Origin: Chionis minor
Taxonomy: Eukaryota > Chordata > Aves > Charadriiformes > Chionididae
Length of the DNA: 64,000 nucleotides
Assembly (NCBI GenBank): GCA_013398295.1
Contig: VZSF01001340.1
Coordinates: 372,001-436,000, forward strand
Direction: 5' to 3'
Each line of letters begins with the position of its first letter. The first letter of the stretch is position 1. This document shows, piece by piece, positions 35,639 to 47,325 of this stretch. The translations under genes were made by a program, and so were the position numbers. Under the pieces are notes generated by a model. The model did not search any database and was not told the origin of the DNA. It saw only the letters and a program-made list of their open reading frames with translations.

Positions 35639-35656
35639 GGGGGGGCGGGGGGGGGG
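35639..35656 (+). repeat. G-run: G7-C-G10
   Basis: Seven G, one C and ten G in an otherwise AT-rich stretch. It can form G-quadruplex structures and is prone to sequencing errors. Confidence 0.9.
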
Positions 35657-37161
35657 TGTTTACATCACTGGCCCGAACAGTTTGGATGCAGCATCACCTG
35701 TGGCATATTTTATGATGGGCAAAGTATGTCACAGGAGATATTTGTTCAGTAGCAAAGGCCTAATTTCCCTCTAAATGCAGAGATACCGCCTTCACTGACA
35801 CCTGTACCTGTGCGGCATTAAGATGTGGATTCACAAAGCCACCCTGTTAATATCAGAGTAAAATCAACCATTGAATTCTTATTTTCTGTTTTAGGAAATT
35901 AAGGGGATCACACAGATTACAGACAAATAATCCCAACAGGGATTGTTGAGCTTTATTCAGATAGATAACTGAATTCGAGATGTACTATGTTAAAGATAAT
36001 TAACCAACTAACTACATTATGCTTGTTTCTTTTTTTTCCTCAGAAATCATGACTTACTGTCTATTAGAATTAAGGCACTGGGTGTTATTTTATCACTCTA
36101 CACAAACTAAAAGGAAAATTGAGAAACAGACTGACTTGAAAACCAGCAAAGCAACTTTTCAGATAGCCTACGGTAAGTCCCTTTTTCACTTGCTGCACCC
36201 CTCCCCAAAAGAGCATCTTTCTTTTACAGTCTCAGTATTTGAAAATCAAGAAAAACTGTAAAAATACAACCAATGTCAAATGACAGATGGCGTTGCTGAA
36301 CCATGCCTACTACAAGAGGCACGGTTATGGTGAAGAGGAGACGGTTAAGGGATTTGGAGTGTTATGGAATCCAAATGTTAGATGTAGGGACCAATGTCTG
36401 TGCTGGGTTTGGAGAGTCACCTTGAGCCAATTTCAAACCTAACCTGGCCTGAGCATCAGATGACGGCTCCATTTTCCACCAGGAAACCCTGGACCGTGCC
36501 CCATTTACAACTGCGCTCAGGTCTGCTGCCGGCAGCTGCAGGGAAGCGGCTCTTGGGTCAAGGAAAGCCCAAGATCATGGAGACGCCTGCACGGAAAAGG
36601 GCTTGAAGGGCCATTTGAGAGGTGAGTGAGCCCACAGAAGCTTGAGCTCCGATAAGACGGGGAGTGGAGACACAGCTCACGCGTTCCAGACATCTCAGTG
36701 CCGAATAGGCATCTGGAGGAAATAGCAGACATATGGAGTCCTTCATAAAGCTGTGAGATATGACCCGCAGAGACCACCGAGTCGACAGTCTAATTTTAGA
36801 ATCTTAACCCTGCTAGAAGTTTGGGACGCGTCTTGTATCAAGTGTACAACACTTCCACGCAGCAGCAAAAAAAAATAAGCCAGACCCAAGACACACACCA
36901 CTTCTATGCACCGTGATGAAAAAAAATCATAGCAGTAACGTAACAGAAAATATTTCTTTAAAAGATCACAGACAGTACGTCTTCCCCTTCCCGCCACTTT
37001 CATACACACGGTGTTTTCCCAAAATGCGTTTTGTGAATGAAAAGGTCGTCATCCACCCAAGCCTAACCCGCTGCACAAGGACGTGTTTGTTCAGACAAGA
37101 AGTGGAAGTGTACCTTGATGGCAAATTTGTGCCACCAACGGGAAAAGGCATGGAAAAAAAA
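35657..37161. other. No gene recognised; AT-rich
   Basis: Unique sequence with the inverted OTX-type pair at 35929-35944. It ends at the 82-bp tandem duplication. It is part of LHPP intron 6 if exon 7 lies further left. Confidence 0.6.
35929..35944. promoter_or_regulatory. Inverted OTX/PITX-type site
   Basis: AATCCC and GGGATT form an inverted pair separated by AACA. The left arm lies within TAATCC, the core bound by bicoid-class homeodomains (OTX, PITX, CRX). The surrounding 150 bp are AT-rich and free of repeats. Confidence 0.3.
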
Positions 37162-37325
37162 ATCTGCTCTTATGCTTTCGCTCTGAACGTCTACCAGGTT
37201 CCAAACCACAACTCCATTTCTTTCAGAAATGAATGTAAGGAAAATCTCCTCTTATGCTTTTGCTTTGAACGTCTACCAGGTTCCAAACCACAACTCCGTT
37301 TCTTTCAGAACTGAAGGTAAGGAAA
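37162..37325. repeat. Tandem duplication, two 82-bp units
   Basis: Unit 1 (37162-37243) and unit 2 (37244-37325) match at about nine of ten bases. Both contain TCTTATGCTTT, GAACGTCTACCAGGTTCCAA, ACCACAACTCC and TTTCTTTCAGAA. Each unit ends TTTCTTTCAG, then 8 bases, then GTAAGGAAA on the plus strand, which looks like a splice acceptor and donor around a tiny exon. The duplication lies in LHPP intron 6, about 110 bp past the exon 6 donor, and is antisense to LHPP in that reading. Confidence 0.93.
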
Positions 37326-37432
37326 TCAGAGCACAGTGCCATTTGGCAGAGGGGTAAACACAAAGATCTTGACTTACGTTGACTTCCCCGTTTTCCATGA
37401 TTGCCCCCAGGGAGCGCAGGGCGCGCACTGAC

Positions 37433-37524
37433 CTGTACTTCCCTGTCCGCACTTGCAGAGCTCTCAGACCGCACCGCTGGGCACCTCCTACATCATTCAC
37501 AATATCATCTCCAATCATGATGGC
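37433..37524 (-). CDS. LHPP: LHPP exon 6 (HAD motif IV, GDD)
   Basis: 92 bp: 30 codons in phase 0, then two bases (AG) of an arginine codon completed in exon 7. The acceptor is TTTGACAG before GCCATCATG and the donor is TACAG before GTCAGT. The peptide AIMIGDDIVNDVGGAQRCGL continues RALQVRTGKY. GDDIVND is HAD motif IV, whose aspartates bind the magnesium ion. GGAQRCGLRALQVRTGK separates LHPP from its paralogue HDHD2, which has a different sequence after GGAQ. The last exon (vertebrate PSDEHHP and following) was not found to the left, so intron 6 must be long or exon 7 lies outside the window. A tandem duplication lies about 110 bp past the donor. Confidence 0.95.
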
Positions 37525-39863
37525 CTGTCAAAGCAATGAAATACAGAAAAATGGGCGGCGAGTGAGTTTTATTTCTGCCATGAGTCACACTCCTTTGACA
37601 TAACAAACAGCTTGATTTGATGGTTAATACTGCCATCAGACAAATTAAACAAGATAGTATTGTCATCGCATTGATTAAAAGTCATCCCACCTTGAATATA
37701 ATTCACGCTACGGCTCCTCAAGCAGTGCACGACTGCAGTACACATCTGCACAATTTGTAGTCAATCACAAAAATCAAAGTGATTTGGCAGAGTTCAAAGA
37801 AAATGCTGAATTTTATGAAGCTAGTCCTACTCTGTTCCTAATGATGCATTTATGTTATGCTCCATGCAGTTTCAATTTAGCTTAACTTTTTAAACACTTC
37901 CTTACAATTGGTATTCTAAAAGCCAGTCAAAAGCTTAAGCGTGTGAGCACGGAGGTGTGTAACTTTGCAGAGCTTGATCCCAACCCATGCTCAGGTTGAT
38001 GGAGAAATTTGAAAAATCACTGTAAAATCTAACTTCCTTATTTTTGCACCATGTGATATGATACGTACTGGCCTAGCATGGCCTGTGTTACAGTCAGCTG
38101 AAGTCTAGGCAAATACCAATAAACTCAATTGAGTAAATTACCAAAAAAATGTAACTGAGAAAAGACCTTCTGGCCACGCTAAGATTTGTCTGTCTGGTGA
38201 AAACACGGAGCACACATGCTCACTCCGGAGTTCCAAACTTTGTTAGAGAGATTTGTTAAATCGAAGCGTATCAACCAAGGGGTCTTTCTCGTTTACAACT
38301 CCATCTTCAAAATCTCAGGTGCTTATTATCATGCTGCGCCAAAAATTAATACATTTATTTTATTCTTCAAATTTAAAAATGGTCGGAGGGGTTCACTTTA
38401 CAGTTTCAACAAAAAGCAGCGTATACCCAAACCAGTAATCTTCAATTAAGAAGCAAAAAAATCAGCTTTCAACCTTCCGAAGGCATTCTGGATTACTCTG
38501 AAAGGAATGAGGCGGCACCTCAGGGGGAAACATGCCAGCTCTGAAAATACATAATCTAGTTTATCTATCCAATTTTAAAGTGTGTTTTTGCACCTTCTGT
38601 AACAAAGTTGAATTTTATCTAAAATACAACAATTAGTCGCATCTTTAGCCGCTTGATCTCCATCTCGTTGACGTAGCCTCTTGCTCCATACTGTAACTGC
38701 CAGGCTTTCGCAGCGACGGCACCTCACAGCTCTATAAATTCCTGCCTGAATTCCCCTTCCTTCCAAGTACTTTTGATTAGTTTCATACCAGTACATCAGA
38801 TCCCTGCAATCACTATGCAAAGCGTTTCTTTTCTTACTAAATAAATTGCCCTTACGTTATTACTAAAGTAATTGCCCTTATATTTTGTGTGGTTTGAGTT
38901 TTTTCTAGGGTCCTTGGCCCATGTATGGGGCTGGGGAGGTTAAAAGGCCTGTTGAGAAAGGGGACCAGAGTGGTGGCTGGGTTACTGACAGTCTTTTCAT
39001 ACATCTGGCTGCAGCTTTAAGGACAAAAACATACAGAAAGTCAGTGTTGCAGGTGCCATCCCAGCTACCAGTTCTGCCCAATATAAAACCCTCTTCTTCC
39101 TTTGCCTTGGCGTGGAGGCACCTCTCTCTCACACCGCATGCAACCACCCAAGAGCCAGTTCATCTTCTGGTCGCCCACACTTCAGTTCCCACTGTGAGCA
39201 GTCTGCTGGGCAGGGCTAAATCATACGTGTTGAAGAATTCTACAATTCCTAAAGCTCCACAGCTATTTTTTTTAATCATCTAATTACAAGAAAATCTTCT
39301 CCCACTTACTACATAGCACGTAGAGGAAAGCTCCGGATATACCTAAAGCCCCAGCTCAACAGAAGATTTTCTGAGAGCTTTCATGGACCAAACTGAGCTC
39401 TGAACACGTGTATCTGGAACAGCTTCAGCTGATAAAAACTAAATCCTCCTCTGAGTAACGCACCAGGTGCGGTGTGCAAGATTATACGTAGCAGGTACCA
39501 GCCCAGCCCATCTTCTGCATTAAAATATTGTTCATGTGAGGGATGATCATCACCCCCCAAGTGACGGGAGGCGATGGGATGCCCCCTCAAGACAAGGCTC
39601 GTTGGTCTGCTTCCGTGTTGAGGTTGATTATTTTGAAATGGTTTATTTATGCCCACCCTTGCTCCATTCTGCCGAGGAGAGTCCCCGCACTGCCCAGGCT
39701 TTGCGAGACCCTTTAAGGAGCAGGGAGACATAAGGATTTGTGGCAAAGGGGTCAGGGCTGGGGAAAACATGCCCATCGGGAAGGGGCATTTCCACCCTTT
39801 CATTATTGGACCATTTTCCTTATTCGCTCTGCTCATGGAAACCTGTGTGTTCCGTAATAAGAT

Positions 39864-40144
39864 TCTTCTCCCAAGTAACAAGCGACAGGACAAGAGGAAA
39901 TGGCCTCACGTTGTGCCAGGGGAGGTTTAGGTTGGAGATTAGGAAAAACTTCTTTACCAAAAGGGTTATCAGGCATTGGAACAGGCTGCCCAGGGAGGTG
40001 GTGGAATCGCCATCCTGGAGGTATTTCAAAGCCGGGCAGACGTGGTGCTGAGGGACATGGTTTAGGGGTGGTTTTGGCATAGGTTTATGGTTGGACTTGA
40101 TGATCTTGAAGGTCTCTTCCAACCCAAGTGATTCTATGATTCTT
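39864..40144 (+). mobile_element. CR1 LINE, 3'-terminal fragment in LHPP intron 5
   Basis: About 280 bp beginning CTTCTCCCAAGTAACAAGCG and ending AACCCAAGTGATTCTATGAT. It is the same subfamily as 1646-2094, but truncated just after the position of the diagnostic frame change. It lies antisense to LHPP and is the only young CR1 between exons 2 and 6. Confidence 0.95.
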
Positions 40145-40460
40145 AGATGCCTTCCGCTGTGGATAGTTGTTCACTTTTTCTTACCACCTCTCCAAACAAG
40201 CAACCCAGCATGAAATGGGGAGAAAATTATGGGTTAATTTTAAGTAATTAGTAAACAAAGCATGTATACCCAGATGAGGAGAAGAGAATAATCCCACCTT
40301 TACAGGCAGAGCTGCAAAGAACCTGGCACCATGGCTCCCAGCCAACCATCACTACCAATTTCCCCCCAAGCTGCTTTGAGATATTTCATCATCCTCAACC
40401 ACTGGCGTTAACAGCTTCTAATTCCCTCGTCTTAGAAAATTCCTCCCAACTCCTCCCCGA

Positions 40461-40492
40461 GGGGGACAGGGAAGGGCTGCGGGGTGGGGGGG
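40461..40492 (+). other. G-quadruplex-type motif
   Basis: Five G tracts of 5, 3, 3, 4 and 7 bases separated by loops of 3, 2, 4 and 1 bases fit the G3+N1-7 rule. It sits on the plus strand, the template strand for LHPP, in intron 5. Confidence 0.75.
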
Positions 40493-42559
40493 ATCCCTGA
40501 GAGTCCACGGGGGGGACCCCAGGAGCAGACCTGCCCCCCGCCGCCCGCATGCCCTTCGCTCAGCCTGACCCCAGACGTTCAGGATGAGCTTTCGGAAATA
40601 AAGACTATTTCAGTCCTGGCTTCTCAAAACCTTAAAAATTGATTTCCTCTGAAAAAATGGGAAAGGGCAGAGCAGGGCAGCCCACCAAGCCCTCATGCGC
40701 TTGCTGGGGCCGTATTTTACCCCGTCCAGGCAACTTTTCCTGCAAGACGCCCGGCAGCTCTGCAAGTGCGGCTGCGGATGAGCGGCGATGCCTGTCCAGG
40801 CCAGCTTGTGGCATACGCATACAAAAATGTACTCCAGCCCCCGGGGATTTCACAGATTTACTATCGGTGAAGGGCAATAATCACTAAAGGAGGAGCAATT
40901 ATTCCCAAATCATTTAGGATTTAAAAAATCATTGGCAAGAAGATAGAGGTCAAAAGGTGCGCTGTCAAGGGAAATAAAAAAACTCCACCTGTCAAACCTG
41001 GGTTTAACTTCCTCTCTGACTGCAATATGGTAAGAAGAGAGAGAAAGATATAAAACTGAAAGGTCACATACCCACTGAAAGCAAGAATTAAAAGATCCCC
41101 GTTCGTGTTCACATTTTACACAGGGATCACACCATTAATCTGTTCAATTACTCTGCGGAAGTTACCGTTTTTAAGTTAGAAATTTACTAAAAAGAAGGGT
41201 AAAACGCAGTGAGACAGTCTCTCCGGTTTAAGACAAATCATCAAAGAAATAAAATGGGTGTAATTTATATTTTCCTAAGGTGTACAGCTGGTGAGAGACA
41301 GGGCGCGTGGTCGTACACATGCCGTAAATAAAGCCCGCATGTGCCAAAGCTGCCTGAAGCCACTGGAGAGTCCCCATCAAACCCAACCCAGACCGGCAGT
41401 GAGAACGGAGATGAACATGACCTCCAAGAACTTGGGGACGGGAAGGCACAACACAATCCCCACCGGACCAACACCTGTGGCATGGGAATCACCGTCACGG
41501 TCGGCAATCTCACTGGCGGTGTCTGGGCCCTGGAGCCAGAGCTGAACGGAGGTGGGGACGGGTTCCTCTTACCCACAGAAGCAGCCAACACTTAATAAGC
41601 CTTCAGAGATGCTGGTAGGGTGCTAAATGGGAACCTCGGGTATTTTTTTCTGCAAATGGAGTTTTAGTAGTCATGAAAATGACAAAAAAATGTTTGATCA
41701 GAAAAGGAATTATGGAGTAAGGAAAGCCACCGATTTCTGTACCACCCGGCCATGCTCCTGTTGCAATACAGTGTTTGCTAGGACAAGCTCGTACGGTACT
41801 TCAGAGCCTGGAGTCTACGGAAGATGCAAATGCCCAGAAGGAAGCGCATGAACTTCAACAAAACACTTCACCCAGTCAATGCTTCTAGATTCAAACATAT
41901 CTATGCCTAAGCAGATTTTCACTCTAGGCTTAATAACCTTAATCAAGCTAAACGTGCCTGTGACATAAGGAAATAGAGCTTATACACCAAATCTCGATTA
42001 ATGTATTAAAGCCCTTTGCACAAGAATTACGATACATTTACTTTTCTCCCTATTCTCCTTGGCCCAGCTGGTAATCTCCGAGGCTTCAGGTTCCCATATT
42101 ACCGTTAATTCTGTTTCTATCTCGGAACTACGAGCTGTGCAAATATCAGACACGCAAAGGGCATCGCACGTGGCCTCAGACCCGGGAGAAGCTGCACAAC
42201 AAGACAGGTGAAACACAGAAACACGTCAAACCTCCGGGGCAGATCTCCCGAGGCCGCAGGGCCAGCCAGGTTTCAATAAGCTTTCAGCAGGACTCCAAGC
42301 TTGGAACTTCACTCAGCCACTTCCCTCTTCTTGTGGAGATGGAAAAGCTTCCCCGCGCTGCGGCCGGTGAGCGGGGAGGGGATGCCGGCACGGCGGCAGG
42401 TCCTGCCTGCCACTCTCGGGGTGACCTCCCCGGTGGTCTCTCATGCGCCACTAACTCCCCCCTGAGACTTGCAGGTGGCAGAAATGGGAATTGGTTAACT
42501 ACCAGGAGTTTATGCACTCCGGTATGACCTGCCGTAACTCCCGTTAAAGCAGGACAATT

Positions 42560-43430
42560 TGCTACAGAGAGAACTTTTTATGATTATATAAAACTAGCAG
42601 AACCTTCCCATTATTTAGGTTTTATTGTAAAGCTGTAAAAATCATCCACTGTTACAGCTGCCTTAAAACATATGAATTAGGCATTTCAATAACCTTTAAG
42701 ATGTGTTATTCTTTGTCATACTACTGAATCATAAGATAGGTCTGGTTACCTCTAAGAGGTTTAAATTTCCAATCTATTAAAGTAATACCGGCAATCTGTT
42801 ATTTCTAGGCCATTGAGGAAAGGTTAAAATGAAAATTGGACTTTGGGGAGTTCCTTCTATTCTAAGTGCAGGCTGAAAACGTCTCAGCAGCAGAAGGCAA
42901 AGTCAGGGTCTCGGTAAGAAGCAGTTATCAAGGGAAACGACTGGTGATAACTTTATTGATTAAAGCAGCCTGAGAAATTTAAGATTTGCCACTGTCTAGA
43001 ATTACTGTGGTGAGACAGCTTTATTAAAAAGGTATTTTTCATTAAAAGTCAGGTGAAAGAAAATTGTAATATGTTTTCAAAAGCACAGCTCATCTAAAAC
43101 GGTCTAATGATGGTATGGATTAAATGCATTCCACAGGTGGAATAAATTATTGGCAAACATTTTACAAAAGTAAAGGCAAGTAAAACCAGTCCTTGTCACG
43201 TCATTACAAATGCAGAGAAGCATAGCTCATTCAGGAGACAGATTAAAATGTAATACAGTGCATTGCTAAGGAACCTATTGAACTGAATATAGCGAGTTTT
43301 TATTATTACGTATGACAAACTAAAACAAGCTGCAAATCCTTCTCAAAAGAACATTAAAGTTGCAAGGTCAAACACTCAAAAGTTAGGAAAAGATGTTAGA
43401 ATTAAGGTAGTTTGCTCTGCTGTAATTTGT
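42560..43430. promoter_or_regulatory. AT-rich block, candidate conserved noncoding element, LHPP intron 5
   Basis: About 870 bp without repeats or long frames, rich in TTTATT, TTAAAA and ATTAAAG words. It includes the inverted pair GTTATCA (42924-42930) and TGATAAC (42945-42951), which are two facing GATA-type sites 14 bp apart. It stands out from the CpG-bearing sequence just to its left. Confidence 0.35.
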
Positions 43431-44736
43431 TCCTCTTACACGTGTGCATCATGATCCAGGTTTTAACTCCAGCAGCATGGAGTCCACTTTTCGGACGTGG
43501 AGTGACTGGTGCCATTACGCAGTGGTGTCTACTGTGCTCCTCTTTGGCTAGGCACATACTCCCTTCCTCGCAAATCTCTCTAAATACAAAAAATTACACC
43601 TACAGACTAGACATATTATTACAACAAATTGTTAGCATTTAACACTAGAACCTATATGGAAAAAAATATCTCTGTCAAAATATAGTTAGTCACTAGTAGC
43701 ACTATGGCAAACAGCAGAGAATGAATAAATAATCTCTGCTGGGGACTATTACTCCTTTTCTGCACCCAAACCAAATCCTCCTGAAATCGATGGGAACCAC
43801 TCACAAGGCTCACCATAAGGGACCATCTTTGCCAGCCTGGTGATGCATTAAATCAAGTTTGTTTCCAGGAGGCAAAGTTTCCCAGACAGGAGTTCCGGTG
43901 TCCTGTCGCATCCCTGTAGTGATTCCTTCCCTCAGTGCCATGGGCTGACACGGTGCCAGAGCATCACGAGCCGGGCTTAACAGAGTCTGAGGACAATCGC
44001 ACCACCCTGCCTACAGAAAAGGGCAAGTAATGCCTCTACGCAGGGCCACAAGGATAAAAAAAACCCCACAGCCCCCTCTTCCCTCTTACTCCTGCACACC
44101 AATCATTTCTCATATAAGCAGAAAGGAACACAAACCTTCATGCCTCTGATTCAGACAAACAGTACCCAAGGACTGAGCTCTGCGAGGCTTTTCTTTCCCC
44201 TTTGTTCTTTTTTCCAGCTACTTTTACTTCAAATGCCATTCCGCGTCTGAAATGGGTTTTTTTAGGTTTGCTGGTTGGATGAACGGATTGAATAATTGCC
44301 GTGGCTGTACCTGGGATATTATGTTCAGGCTGAGCTATCTTGTTACTGGGAAGATATCGACAAACTGAAGGGAGTAAAGAAAAGAGCGCCGCAGCGGGTT
44401 AGGGTGCAGGGGGACCGAACCACAGGGGAAGCTGCTGAGAGCTAAACACACAGTCTTCCTAAGAGCCAACTACTCTAACGATAACAAGCCCAGAGATAAT
44501 TGCGGGGAGAAAAGATCCAGCAAGGCAAGCAGTTATTTTGGTTGTTACCTGGAGTAAAACTAGAAATAAAGAGACGCAGTTTAAAAGGGCAGCGTCCCGG
44601 TGAATCTCAGAAAAAGCTGCCTGCCCACGAGACCTGCTCGTCCCTGGGGGACTTGCAGAAGCCCAGTTGTTTGGCTCACTGAAAACTACTCTGCACAAAA
44701 CATTAATAAACGTGGAGCAGGGAACACTCCTGCACA

Positions 44737-44795
44737 GGGAAGGAGATGGATTAGATGGCCTACTAGGTCTTTTCCATCTCCCCACTCTATAATAA
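44737..44795 (+). repeat. Old CR1-like 3' tail
   Basis: GGAGATGGATTAGATGGCCT, followed by ACTAGGTCTTTTCCATCTCC, resembles the 3' end of an old CR1 subfamily (the usual form is GGTTGGATTAGATGACCT plus a CCTTCCAACTC-type end). Only about 60 bp can be recognised. Confidence 0.45.
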
Positions 44796-45769
44796 AGCAA
44801 AACCCAAGCACACACTGAATTACAGGGCCATAATTTCATCTCCAGGCTCTAGGGACCTACAAGCCACCCAAACTTCACTCCTGTTGTTTATAATGTCACC
44901 AAAACCCCCTGATGGAATTATTACCTTGTAATTCACTGCTGTCTGTGAGTCATCTCATACTCATCCTTATGCCCTGTATGACATAACAACAAATCAATAA
45001 AGAGGATCTGGGCACAACTACAGAGAGCGGAAAAAAATGGGCTGTACTAAGTAAGAAGGGAGCATCACACATTCAGTGTGTTTCTGGAAAGCGTGATGAA
45101 TCCAATAACACAGGAGGAGTTTTGGAGTCAGTCAGCGCTTCCCATTCACCTAAATTAGAAAATGATTATTTCTGCCTTTCTCTTTTACTAAAAAAAAGGA
45201 AAAAAACTAACATTTTGGCTGCAATTCCACCATGCTGCAGCCTCCAGTCACCAACTGGACTGCCAGGTATCAGGGCACCTCTTCGTGTGAGGCACAACAT
45301 CTTCCATAATTCCTTGGGAAAGCTAACTTTTATTCTTCTGTATGGCTTTCTTTAGCCTCCAAATAAAGGAATTTCACAACAGAAGTGCATTTTCTTTTGA
45401 ACTATACGGTCTGGGAGGAAGGTGAATATGAAAGCACAACACAACAGTACAAGGACGAGAAACCGCAGCAGAGAACGGAGGGATGTATGGAAGACTCTAA
45501 ATTGGGTAGAGGCACAAGTCAGAGCAAAGAGAGACAGACAGGAATGACAAAGGAAATAGCAGGCAGTCAAAAAGAACCCTGACCAAAAGCAGAGAAAATA
45601 ATGTCATGCCTCTAAGGAGGGTAACAATACACACAGGGCAGAAGAAATTCAACAGGAACCCACTTGCATTTACCTTCTTGGCTGTCAGTCCTCTTTTGTC
45701 TACGTTGCATTATTTGATAGACTGGGCAAACATGGGGGTTTCTCCCTCTGAAAGATTTTTTTCAACTAC

Positions 45770-45787
45770 TTTTTTTTTTTTTTTTTT
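45770..45787 (+). repeat. Poly-T run of 18
   Basis: An uninterrupted run of 18 T in LHPP intron 5, followed by AAAAATAATTC. No SINE body or LINE tail is recognised next to it. Confidence 0.9.
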
Positions 45788-46006
45788 AAAAATAATTCAT
45801 AGGAAGATCTTGAACATAAATATTTCTCTGCGCACCAGGTCTGGAACGAAGTCTTTGCATATCCACCCAGAGTTTACCATGTCGTCCTGGCCACATTCCC
45901 TTCAACCTCTTCAGTAGCTTTCCATGAATGACAGAAAACAAAAAAAAATGCATGGGTGGGCGTAACTATGTGGCACAGCCAGTAGTCACGGCACCAGAAA
46001 CCTCAC

Positions 46007-46099
46007 CTGTTGTGCTGGAACTCCCATTTCTGCTAAGGCTGACTCAAAAAACGTTTTTGCTGGTTTTCCCACTACCTCAGCTTGAACATCACAAGCATA
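46007..46099 (-). CDS. LHPP: LHPP exon 5 (HAD motif III lysine)
   Basis: 93 bp, exactly 31 codons, phase 0 at both ends. The acceptor is TTTTTCCAG before TATGCTTG and the donor is CAACAG before GTGAGG. The peptide begins YACDVQAEVVGKPAKTFF and ends EMGVPAQQ, aligning with YACGIKAEVVGKP of mammalian LHPP. VVGKP carries the motif III lysine, which stabilises the phospho-aspartyl intermediate in HAD phosphatases. Because the exon is a whole number of codons in phase 0, skipping it would keep the frame but remove the catalytic lysine. Confidence 0.95.
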
Positions 46100-47261
46100 C
46101 TGGAAAAACAGGAGAGAGACACACAAGAAATGCTGATCAGAAAAGGATTTGTTCACCTCCGTAACGCCAGTCAATTGTATAAAAAGTATGCGATTATTGA
46201 TTTTTGCCCTTAAATACCACAACGGATCAGTGGGTGAAAGTGAATATTGGAGAATTTGTATAACAAAAGTGTTTAATGTTCTCTGGCAGAAAAGAAAGTC
46301 CTCCTGAAACATCTCGAGTTACAAACCTTTTACGTTCTCTATCATGAAAGCAGTCTTCAGCATCAGTTTGAGTATGGCTCATTTTTGTAAAAGCACCACT
46401 CTTAAAGAAATAGCAAGTATCTTTCATATGAAATGATCAGAAGTACTGGAGGGCCTTAAAAGATGTAGAGGGTTTCTTCAACCACCTGGCATATTTTTAA
46501 CGATTCACGTGACCAGCCAGAGTTGAAAAGTTTTATTTTCCTGCAACTAAATATCAGCACTATGCTGAAAAAGCTGTTTCTAGCTTGTTCCTAGACAACC
46601 AGAAGCCTGAACTTATCTGGGAGGCGAAAACTCTCCCCAAAACTCACGTAGATACAAATGAGTGTGCTGCAAGTATATGTTACATCCACAATTTTCTGTG
46701 CTTACATACTGCTCTAGTTTGCTTTATTCTCTGCATTCACTGCGTATTTTTTTTTCCTCTCTGCAAGCCTATAAAAGGGAGAATAATGATTCTCTCCTCT
46801 CACCCTTAGGTTGGCTTATCTATTGGGTTCCAGTTCTGCACAGACTTAATCAGGCTTAAAAACAAGATTGCGCTGAAGTATCTTGCTGAATAACGGCCTT
46901 TTGCTGTGAACTGTTAAGAGCAAGGGCTGTGCTAACGCTACACCAAATATAAAATGAACCTTCAGTTTTTCTTGGATATCTTGTAGACAATATTCCATGT
47001 TTTTCTTTTCTGACTTCTTTCAAGGGCCTCACTTTCAATAAATGGTAAAAGTTCTCATTTTAAATAAAATAAAATAAAAATAATGAACGAAGCCAGAAAA
47101 CAAATGAATCCACTCGTCTTTAGAATGTAGCAAATGAGTTCCAGTCTGCGGAAACTTCCTCCACCAAGGTGAGTAATTACAGATGATGACCCATATTTAT
47201 ACCAGTTACTCTTTTAACAAGGTGCACAGAGAGAGTAAGCATAATGCAAGCTATAAAATAC
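46100..47261 (-). other. LHPP intron 4, unique AT-rich sequence
   Basis: 1.16 kb, AT-rich, with an (AAAAT)n-type simple repeat at 47061-47084. No other feature is seen. Confidence 0.8.
47061..47084 (+). repeat. (AAAAT)n simple repeat
   Basis: About four to five AAAAT or AAATA units in LHPP intron 4. Confidence 0.85.
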
Positions 47262-47325
47262 CTCTAATGCCTTCATATATGCTCCAACATCAAGTTTCAG
47301 ACCATCGGTTTCTTTATAGTAGCGT
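47262..47325 (-). CDS. LHPP: LHPP exon 4
   Basis: A 64-bp exon: one base finishing the glycine codon from exon 3, then 21 codons ending on a codon boundary. The acceptor is CATTTCCAG before ACGCTACT and the donor is GAG before GTATTT, a weaker donor than GTAAGT or GTGAGT. The peptide RYYKETDGLKLDVGAYMKALE is nearly the same as the mammalian LHPP stretch RYYKETSGLMLDVGPYMKALE. It is too short to stand out as an open frame and was found by following the LHPP reading frame between exons 3 and 5. It belongs to the cap domain. Confidence 0.94.

Larger units (their letters stand above)
37525..46006 (-). other. LHPP intron 5
   Basis: 8.5 kb intron containing one CR1 fragment (39864-40144), a G-quadruplex-type motif (40461-40492), a small CpG-rich patch near 42340-42440, a long AT-rich block resembling a conserved noncoding element (42560-43430), an old CR1-like tail (44737-44795) and an 18-base T run (45770-45787). 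No coding exon of another gene was recognised on either strand. Confidence 0.75.
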
